From assembly GCA_016201195.1 (NCBI GenBank), contig JACQDI010000380.1:1-12205 (forward strand): a DNA stretch of 12,205 nucleotides, written 5' to 3'. Positions within the stretch are counted from its first letter, which is position 1, and each line of letters opens with the position of its first letter. Of the stretch, positions 6,529-12,205 are shown piece after piece. Under the pieces are notes generated by a model that had not been told where the DNA came from, ran no database searches, and saw nothing but the letters and a program-made list of their open reading frames with translations. The position numbers were made by a program, and so were the translations under genes. The stretch comes from Acidobacteriota bacterium (GTDB taxonomy: Bacteria; Acidobacteriota; Terriglobia; Bryobacterales; JACQDG01).

Positions 6529-7484
6529 GCGCTCCGATCCGCATCGGCTTCATCGGCGCCGGCCACATCGCCGGTACGCACATGCGGATCCTGGCACGCG
6601 ACCCAAGGGCCCGCATTGCGGGCGTCTACGATGTGTCGGCGGAGCGGGCCACGGCTAGCGGCGCGCCGGTCTTTGCCGGCGCCGACTCCCTGCTCGAAGC
6701 GGTTGACGCGGTCTATATCACGCTCCCCAACCGGCTGCACGCCCAGCATGCACTCAATGCCCTGGAGCGCGGTAAGCACGTCTTCTGCGAAAAGCCGATG
6801 ACGGTGGCGCTCGACGACGCGCATCACGTGCAAGAGGCCGCTGGGCGGGCGGGCACGGTCTTTCAAGTCGGCCACAACCGGCGCTTCGCTCCCGTCTATC
6901 AAAAGGTGAAGGCCGTGCTCGAGGACATGCCCGCGCTCTCGGCGGAATTCAAAATGAACCGGGGCGAGCTCGAGAATCCCCCTTGGACTGCTGACGACGC
7001 GGTCACCGGCGGGTATTTGTTTGAAACCCCGATCCACATCTTCGACATGGCTGCGTTTCTGATGGGCGAGTGCGTGGAAATCACCGCCCACGCCGAGCAG
7101 CTCGTCTACCCGACGCTCGACACTTTTGCCGCCCTGTTCCGCTTCGCCTCGGGCCGCAGGGCGACTTTTCTTTCCTGCGCCTACTCCGGCTGGTCGTTTC
7201 CGTTCGAGCGCGTGGAGGTCTACGGCAAGCACGCCACGCTGCGCACCGAGGAGATGGACCGTGTGGCCGTGTCGCGCAGCCTGACCGCGCCGGTCGAATG
7301 GTCGGACTATCGCCACCTGGCGTGGGAGGAGCGCTGGGGCTACGTGACGGAAGACCGGCTGTTCCTGGATTCGATCGAGCAGTCGAAGCCGGCGGCGGTC
7401 ACTGCCGCCGACGGCGCCCGCGCCGTCCGCATGGCGCTGGCCATTTACGAAAGCGCGCGCACCGGCGCGCCCGTCAAACTATGA
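6525..7484 (+). CDS. Gfo/Idh/MocA family oxidoreductase, probable inositol dehydrogenase (IolG-like)
   Basis: NAD(P)-dependent oxidoreductase, 319 aa. The N-terminal Rossmann fold shows IGFIGAGHIAGTH (residues 7-19), the nucleotide-binding glycine loop. The family's catalytic lysine is K90 in HVFCEKP. In the C-terminal domain GGYLFETPIHIFD (162-174) supplies H171. The aspartate usually four residues before that histidine (DxxxH in IolG-type enzymes) is glutamate E167 here. The ATG overlaps the binding-protein stop (ATGA), preceded by AAGGCGG, and its own stop overlaps iolB in the same way. Between an inositol-type transporter and iolB/iolE, the natural role is oxidation of an inositol isomer to an inosose. 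The substrate isomer (myo, scyllo or D-chiro) cannot be told, and another sugar oxidoreductase function is possible. Confidence 0.85.
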   Translation: MSAPIRIGFIGAGHIAGTHMRILARDPRARIAGVYDVSAERATASGAPVFAGADSLLEAVDAVYITLPNRLHAQHALNALERGKHVFCEKPMTVALDDAHHVQEAAGRAGTVFQVGHNRRFAPVYQKVKAVLEDMPALSAEFKMNRGELENPPWTADDAVTGGYLFETPIHIFDMAAFLMGECVEITAHAEQLVYPTLDTFAALFRFASGRRATFLSCAYSGWSFPFERVEVYGKHATLRTEEMDRVAVSRSLTAPVEWSDYRHLAWEERWGYVTEDRLFLDSIEQSKPAAVTAADGARAVRMALAIYESARTGAPVKL

Positions 7485-8317
7485 GTCCTTTACTATTGAA
7501 ATCGTCATCCGGCGCCGGCGAGGTCTTGAGTGTCACCCAGGACCGCGCCGGTTGGAAAACCATCTCACTGCGCCTGGTTCGCCTGGGGAAGGGCCAGAAG
7601 CACGTCGTTTCGCGACCTGAGGAGGAACTCCTACTGGTGATGCTGGGCGGCCGAACCTCGATCAGCGCCGGCGGCGAGCACTGGCCGAATCTCGGCGGCC
7701 GTGCCAACGTGTTTTCCGGCATGCCCCACTCGCTCTACCTCCCCGTGGGCCTCGACCGCGTCCAGATCGAGGCGGTCACAGACAACTGCGAGGTAGCGGT
7801 CTGTGGGGCGCGGGCCGCCCGGCGCTTTCCGGCGACGGTCATCGAGCCCTCCGCCGTGGACGTCGAGATCCGCGGCGGGGAGAACGCCACGCGCCAGATC
7901 AACCATATCCTGAAGCCAGAGTTTCCGGCCGATCGCATCCTGGTGGTCGAGGTCTACACGCCGAGCGGCAACTGGTCCTCCTACCCGCCACACAAGCACG
8001 ATGTGCACAACCCGCCCGGGGAGGTCGATCTGGACGAGATTTATTTCTACAAGATTTCGAAGCCCGAGGGATACGCGATCCAGCGGGTCTACACGCGTGA
8101 CGGCCGCCGGGACGAGACCATCACCGTGCGCGACAACGAGGTGATCCTGATCCCGGAGGGATACCACCCGGTGGTGGCCGCTCACGGGTATGATTGCTAC
8201 TATCTGAACGTGCTCGCCGGCTCGGCCCGATCCATGGCGGCGACCGACGACCCCGACTACGCGTGGGTGCGCGGAGCGTGGCACAGCAAGGATCCGCGCC
8301 TGCCCCTGGTTCACTGA
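7481..8317 (+). CDS. iolB: 5-deoxy-glucuronate isomerase
   Basis: Isomerises 5-deoxy-D-glucuronate to 5-dehydro-2-deoxy-D-gluconate (EC 5.3.1.30) in the cytoplasmic inositol pathway. The protein is 278 aa, as usual for IolB, and consists of two cupin-like halves. The hallmark metal site is in the second half: WSSYPPHKHD (residues 165-174) gives H171 and H173, EVDLDEIYFY (181-190) gives E186, and IPEGYHPVV (224-232) gives H229. The C-terminal GYDCYYLNVLAG is also typical. The ATG at 7481 overlaps the oxidoreductase stop (ATGA) and begins the family-like MSPLLLKSSS; the frame is open further upstream, but that would lie inside the previous gene. There is no clear Shine-Dalgarno, so translation is probably coupled. 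No key residue is missing. Confidence 0.95.
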   Translation: MSPLLLKSSSGAGEVLSVTQDRAGWKTISLRLVRLGKGQKHVVSRPEEELLLVMLGGRTSISAGGEHWPNLGGRANVFSGMPHSLYLPVGLDRVQIEAVTDNCEVAVCGARAARRFPATVIEPSAVDVEIRGGENATRQINHILKPEFPADRILVVEVYTPSGNWSSYPPHKHDVHNPPGEVDLDEIYFYKISKPEGYAIQRVYTRDGRRDETITVRDNEVILIPEGYHPVVAAHGYDCYYLNVLAGSARSMAATDDPDYAWVRGAWHSKDPRLPLVH

Positions 8318-8323
8318 CGCCTT

Positions 8324-9208
8324 ATGAGAATCCGCCTGGCGAACGCCCCGGTGAGCTGGGGCATCATGGAAGTGGAGGGGTGGAGCCCGCCGCTCGCTTA
8401 CACCACGTTTCTCGACGAGCTGAAGAGCGCCGGCTACGAGGGCACGGAGCTGGGGCCCTACGGATACCTACCCACTGATGCCAAGGTGCTGGGCGGCGAG
8501 CTCGAGCGCCGGTCGCTGGCGCTCACTTCGGCCTTCGTGCCGCTGCGGCTGAAGGAACCCAAAGTCGCGATGGACGAGGCGCGCACGGTGGGGCGGTTGC
8601 TGCGCTCGCTCGGCGCGCGCTACCTCGTGCTGTCGGACGCCTTGTGGCCGGAGCGCGAGGCGGTGGCTGGGCGCGTAGATCAGAATGGCGCGCGGCTGAC
8701 TGACGCCGAGTGGACGACGGTCACTGACAACATCCGCGCTGTCGGCGAGGTGGCCGCCGGGCTTGGCCTGCGCTGCGTGTTCCATCATCACGCCGGCACC
8801 TACATCGAGACACCCGCTGAGGTGGCGCGGCTGCTCGAGTTGACCGATCTGGGCCTGTGCCTGGATACGGGCCACTACGCCTACGGCGGTGGCGACCCAG
8901 TGGACGCGGTCCGCGCGTTCGGCCGGCGCGTGGAATACCTCCACTTCAAGGACGTCGACCCGGCTCGCCTCCGCGCGGCAAATGAGGCCCGGCTGAGTTT
9001 TCTCGATGGCGTCCGCGCCGGCGTGTTCTGCGAGCTGGGTTCCGGCTGCGTCCGTTTTCCCGAGCTGCTCCGCAGCCTCGACGGGATCGGCTACGACGGT
9101 TGGGCGGTGGTCGAGCAGGACGTAGACGCCAGCCAGGCCGGCGGCGCGGCTCCCTACGAAAGCGCCCGAGCCAGCCGCGAGTATCTGCGCAGCAAGCTGG
9201 GACTCTGA
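8324..9208 (+). CDS. iolE: Inosose dehydratase (myo-inosose-2 dehydratase)
   Basis: Dehydrates scyllo-inosose to 3D-(3,5/4)-trihydroxycyclohexane-1,2-dione (EC 4.2.1.44). The protein is a 294-aa xylose-isomerase-like TIM barrel. It opens with the IolE hallmark NAPVSWGIMEVEGW (residues 7-20), followed by GYEGTELGPYGYLP (38-50). Metal and catalytic candidates lie in CVFHHHAGTYIE (151-162), CLDTGHYAYGGGDP (179-192), YLHFKDVD (205-212), FCELGSG (235-241) and WAVVEQDVD (260-268). It starts six bases after the iolB stop with no obvious Shine-Dalgarno. It is the last gene before the iol operon is interrupted; iolD resumes 870 bases downstream. Confidence 0.95.
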   Translation: MRIRLANAPVSWGIMEVEGWSPPLAYTTFLDELKSAGYEGTELGPYGYLPTDAKVLGGELERRSLALTSAFVPLRLKEPKVAMDEARTVGRLLRSLGARYLVLSDALWPEREAVAGRVDQNGARLTDAEWTTVTDNIRAVGEVAAGLGLRCVFHHHAGTYIETPAEVARLLELTDLGLCLDTGHYAYGGGDPVDAVRAFGRRVEYLHFKDVDPARLRAANEARLSFLDGVRAGVFCELGSGCVRFPELLRSLDGIGYDGWAVVEQDVDASQAGGAAPYESARASREYLRSKLGL

Positions 9209-9244
9209 GGAAACCGCCGGTGCGCCTGACTGTCCAGAGGAACG

Positions 9245-9350
9245 ATGAGACGCCTGTGGTGCCTCTTGGTGGCTCCGGCCCTGCTGGTTCAGGAGACCAC
9301 CATTCGTACGACCGTCTCTCTGGTGATTGCGAGCGCCGTGGCAAATGTCG
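9245..9350 (+). pseudogene. Possible 5' remnant of a secreted VWFA-related protein gene
   Basis: The 174 bases between iolE and hepT hold no intact gene, but an ATG at 9245 with AGAGGA just upstream opens what looks like a signal peptide (MRRLWCLLVAPALLVQ). It is followed by ETTIRTTVSLVIA, resembling the first strand of acidobacterial VWFA-related proteins as I remember them. About 9332-9350, in another frame, reads ERRGKC, similar to the DRxGK that usually follows, as if a few bases were deleted with a frameshift. After that the coding sense is lost into antisense hepT. The + frame stays open to 9946, but beyond here it is a shadow of hepT and mntA. The family resemblance is from memory. Confidence 0.3.
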
Positions 9351-9382
9351 CTCTCAGGTGTGAGCTTGCCCGCCATGCGGTC

Positions 9383-9718
9383 CTACTGTGTTTCCTGCAG
9401 CATCGCTGCAACCGTTCGGCCCAGAGCGGGCGCGTCCTGCTGAACAATGTCCCACACGCGCTCCAAATCAATGCCGAGGTAGTCATGCACCAGAACGTTG
9501 CGGAACGCGGCAATCCGGCGCCACTCTACCTCGGGATGCTTGGCCTTGAGACTATCCGAAAGCCGTTGCGTGGACTCCGACATCGTATGCAGGTTTCGCA
9601 AGACCGCATCCTGGACGGTGTGAGACGAGAAAAACTCTTCCCGGCCGCCGGCGACATCTTCCTGGATGCGACGGATGCATTCCTGGATGTGCCGCAGATA
9701 GACCGAATCGTCTTTCAC
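9383..9718 (-). CDS. hepT: HEPN-domain RNase toxin (HepT-like)
   Basis: Small helical HEPN protein, 111 aa, the toxin half of a HEPN/MNT type VII toxin-antitoxin pair. The active-site motif RX4HXY is intact: RNVLVHDY gives R73, H78 and Y80. In the characterised Shewanella pair the motif tyrosine is the residue AMPylated by the MntA antitoxin, so this protein has the expected target. The rest fits the helical family, including the N-terminal YLRHIQECIRRIQ helix and C-terminal LERVWDIVQQD. It starts at GTG overlapping the mntA stop (GTGA at 9715-9718), giving antitoxin-first coupling. It is antisense to the iol genes; downstream lies the small gap with a likely gene remnant, then the iolE 3' end. 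Confidence 0.88.
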   Translation of the reverse strand: MKDDSVYLRHIQECIRRIQEDVAGGREEFFSSHTVQDAVLRNLHTMSESTQRLSDSLKAKHPEVEWRRIAAFRNVLVHDYLGIDLERVWDIVQQDAPALGRTVAAMLQETQ

Positions 9719-10014
9719 AGCGGGACGGCTTCGCGCAGCACTCGCTCCCGAATCAAGGGGTTCAATCCTTTCTCGGTGACGACGTCCACCCGGCAGCCGA
9801 GCAGGTCTTCCAGATCGACAATGAGGCCGGCCGGGAACCAGGAGCTGGTCTTGGTGGCCGTGTCGACTAACAGGTCCACGTCACTGGCTGGCCCGGCGTC
9901 CCCCCGGGCAAAGGAGCCGAACACACGAAGATTGCGCGCACCGTGATCGGCTGCGATTCGGTAGATCTCCTGTCGCTTTTCGCGCAGCAATTTTGCCACG
10001 GTCGTTAGGGGCAT
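9715..10014 (-). CDS. mntA: Minimal nucleotidyltransferase antitoxin (MntA-like)
   Basis: Nucleotidyltransferase of 99 aa, expected to neutralise HepT by transferring AMP to its motif tyrosine. The catalytic signature is complete: VFGSFARGDAG (residues 31-41) with G33-S34, then SDVDLLVD giving D45 and D47, and a third acid D77 in CRVDVVTEKG. The N-terminal LLREKRQEIYRIAADHGARNLR helix precedes the sheet as in the family. I chose the ATG at 10014 because AGGAG lies 5 nt upstream on the - strand; the frame is open to 10137, but that would run antisense into iolD and is not conserved-looking. It overlaps hepT by GTGA. It faces iolD divergently across 64 bases. Confidence 0.88.
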   Translation of the reverse strand: MPLTTVAKLLREKRQEIYRIAADHGARNLRVFGSFARGDAGPASDVDLLVDTATKTSSWFPAGLIVDLEDLLGCRVDVVTEKGLNPLIRERVLREAVPL

Positions 10015-10019
10015 TATGA

Positions 10020-10024
10020 CTCCT
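10020..10024 (-). promoter_or_regulatory. Shine-Dalgarno that sets the mntA start
   Basis: AGGAG on the - strand, five bases before the ATG ending at 10014. It favours this start over the longer upstream-open frame. Confidence 0.65.
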
Positions 10025-10037
10025 GACTTCCCTCCGT

Positions 10038-10043
10038 ATTCTA
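10038..10043 (-). promoter_or_regulatory. Candidate -10 box of the mntA-hepT operon
   Basis: On the - strand this reads TAGAAT, close to the TATAAT consensus, and would place transcription start near 10031, leaving room for the Shine-Dalgarno at 10020-10024. No convincing -35 hexamer is visible. It overlaps one arm of the inverted repeat at 10039-10060. Confidence 0.35.
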
Positions 10044-10060
10044 CCTCGCCTGTGGTAGAA
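10039..10060. promoter_or_regulatory. Perfect 7-bp inverted repeat between mntA and iolD; possible operator
   Basis: TTCTACC, an 8-base spacer, then GGTAGAA. The left arm overlaps the candidate -10 of mntA; the right arm overlaps TAGAAC (10056-10061), a weak -10 candidate that would start iolD transcription about 11 nt before its ATG. A dimeric repressor bound here could control both directions: an MntA/HepT autoregulator or an inositol-responsive regulator are both possible. There is no T-tract, so it does not look like a terminator. Confidence 0.4.
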
Positions 10061-10078
10061 CTAAGTGGGTGGTGGCTT

Positions 10079-11932
<1,854 letters not shown>

Positions 11933-11963
11933 GCTGGCAAGCCAGAGGCTTACCCTACTCAAT

Positions 11964-12205
11964 ATGGAAGTCACCGTGCTCGGCCGCATCGGCTACGACC
12001 TCTACTCCGAAGAGCCCCACGTCCCGCTGCCGCAGGTCCGGCGCTTCTCCCGCTATCTAGGCGGCTCGAGCGCAAACATGGCTGTGGGCCTGGCGCGGCT
12101 CGGCGCTCAGGTCGGCATGGTAGGCGCCCTGGGCGCCGACAGTCTCAGCCAGTTCCTGCTCGATTTCCTGCGCGCGGAAAAGGTCGACACCTCGCATGTG
12201 AAGAC
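11964..12205 (+). CDS. iolC: 5-dehydro-2-deoxygluconokinase, N-terminal part (PfkB family)
   Basis: The first 80 codons of a PfkB-family sugar kinase, cut by the window end. The start reads MEVTVLGRIGYDLYSEE, the first strand of the ribokinase fold with the substrate-contacting D12. The PfkB signature glycines are in YLGGSSANMAVGLARLG (about residues 31-47), followed by VGMVGALGADSLSQF. In an iol cluster right after iolD this is most simply IolC (EC 2.7.1.92), which phosphorylates 5-dehydro-2-deoxygluconate. Other PfkB kinases cannot be fully excluded without the rest. Some IolC proteins are fused to a C-terminal DUF2090 domain; whether this one is cannot be seen. No clear Shine-Dalgarno precedes the ATG, and the 31-bp gap from iolD contains only short self-complementary stretches. 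Confidence 0.85.
   Translation, partial: MEVTVLGRIGYDLYSEEPHVPLPQVRRFSRYLGGSSANMAVGLARLGAQVGMVGALGADSLSQFLLDFLRAEKVDTSHVK

Noticed and set aside
9245..9946. Long open + strand frame (233 codons) through the hepT/mntA region
   Set aside because: Beyond about 9350 it is a shadow of two well-supported - strand genes with complete catalytic motifs. Only its first ~30 codons look gene-like, recorded as a possible remnant.
10016..10078. Longer iolD starting at 10016
   Set aside because: The added 21 residues are not IolD-like, and the DNA carries the mntA ribosome site and the inverted repeat; ATG 10079 gives the family N-terminus.
11934..11951. Two overlapping short hairpins after iolD (CTGGC/GCCAG and AAGCC/GGCTT) that exclude each other
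   Set aside because: Stems are only 5 bp with 2-3 base loops and no T-tract. They look too weak for a terminator or attenuator between coupled iolD and iolC.

Overview
This is a high-GC bacterial window read mostly from the + strand. It holds much of a myo-inositol uptake and catabolism locus. The inositol genes present are iolB, iolE, iolD and the 5' end of iolC, plus a Gfo/Idh/MocA oxidoreductase in the position expected for the inositol dehydrogenase (iolG). The dense ATGA-coupled operon, mixed ATG/GTG/TTG starts, abundant toxin-antitoxin (TA) modules and a likely remnant of a VWFA-related protein gene suggest an Acidobacteriota-type soil bacterium. That assignment is inference; no rRNA or marker gene is present.

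Layout. Bases 1-2494 carry a carbohydrate-uptake class 1 (CUT1) ABC importer: two MalF/MalG-type permeases (the first cut by the window edge) and a MalK/UgpC-type ATPase; its binding protein must lie outside. Bases 2491-4928 carry a class 2 (CUT2, ribose/inositol-type) importer: a double-domain RbsA-like ATPase and an RbsC-like permease. A PIN-domain toxin with a 67-aa partner follows on the - strand (4930-5540). The + strand then resumes with the CUT2 binding lipoprotein (5608-6528), the oxidoreductase, iolB and iolE, nearly all overlapping or separated by a few bases. A 174-bp gap after iolE holds a probable gene remnant. A second - strand TA module, hepT-mntA (9383-10014), follows. iolD and the start of iolC complete the window.

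How it fits together. The CUT2 system (lipoprotein, ATPase, permease) is the best candidate for inositol import. The oxidoreductase would make scyllo-inosose, IolE dehydrates it, IolD opens the ring to 5-deoxyglucuronate, IolB isomerises that to 5-dehydro-2-deoxygluconate, and IolC phosphorylates the product. IolJ and IolA are not in the window. The substrate of the CUT1 system cannot be read from sequence.

The most unusual aspect is architectural. Two unrelated toxin-antitoxin modules (PIN type and HEPN/MNT type) lie antisense inside what otherwise looks like one catabolic operon. One separates the CUT2 permease from its binding protein; the other separates iolE from iolD. Smaller points of interest are a 4 x 7-bp tandem repeat spanning the permease start codon, an inverted repeat in the mntA/iolD divergent promoter region, and the gene remnant beside hepT. 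I saw no tRNA, rRNA, CRISPR array, transposase or convincing rho-independent terminator.
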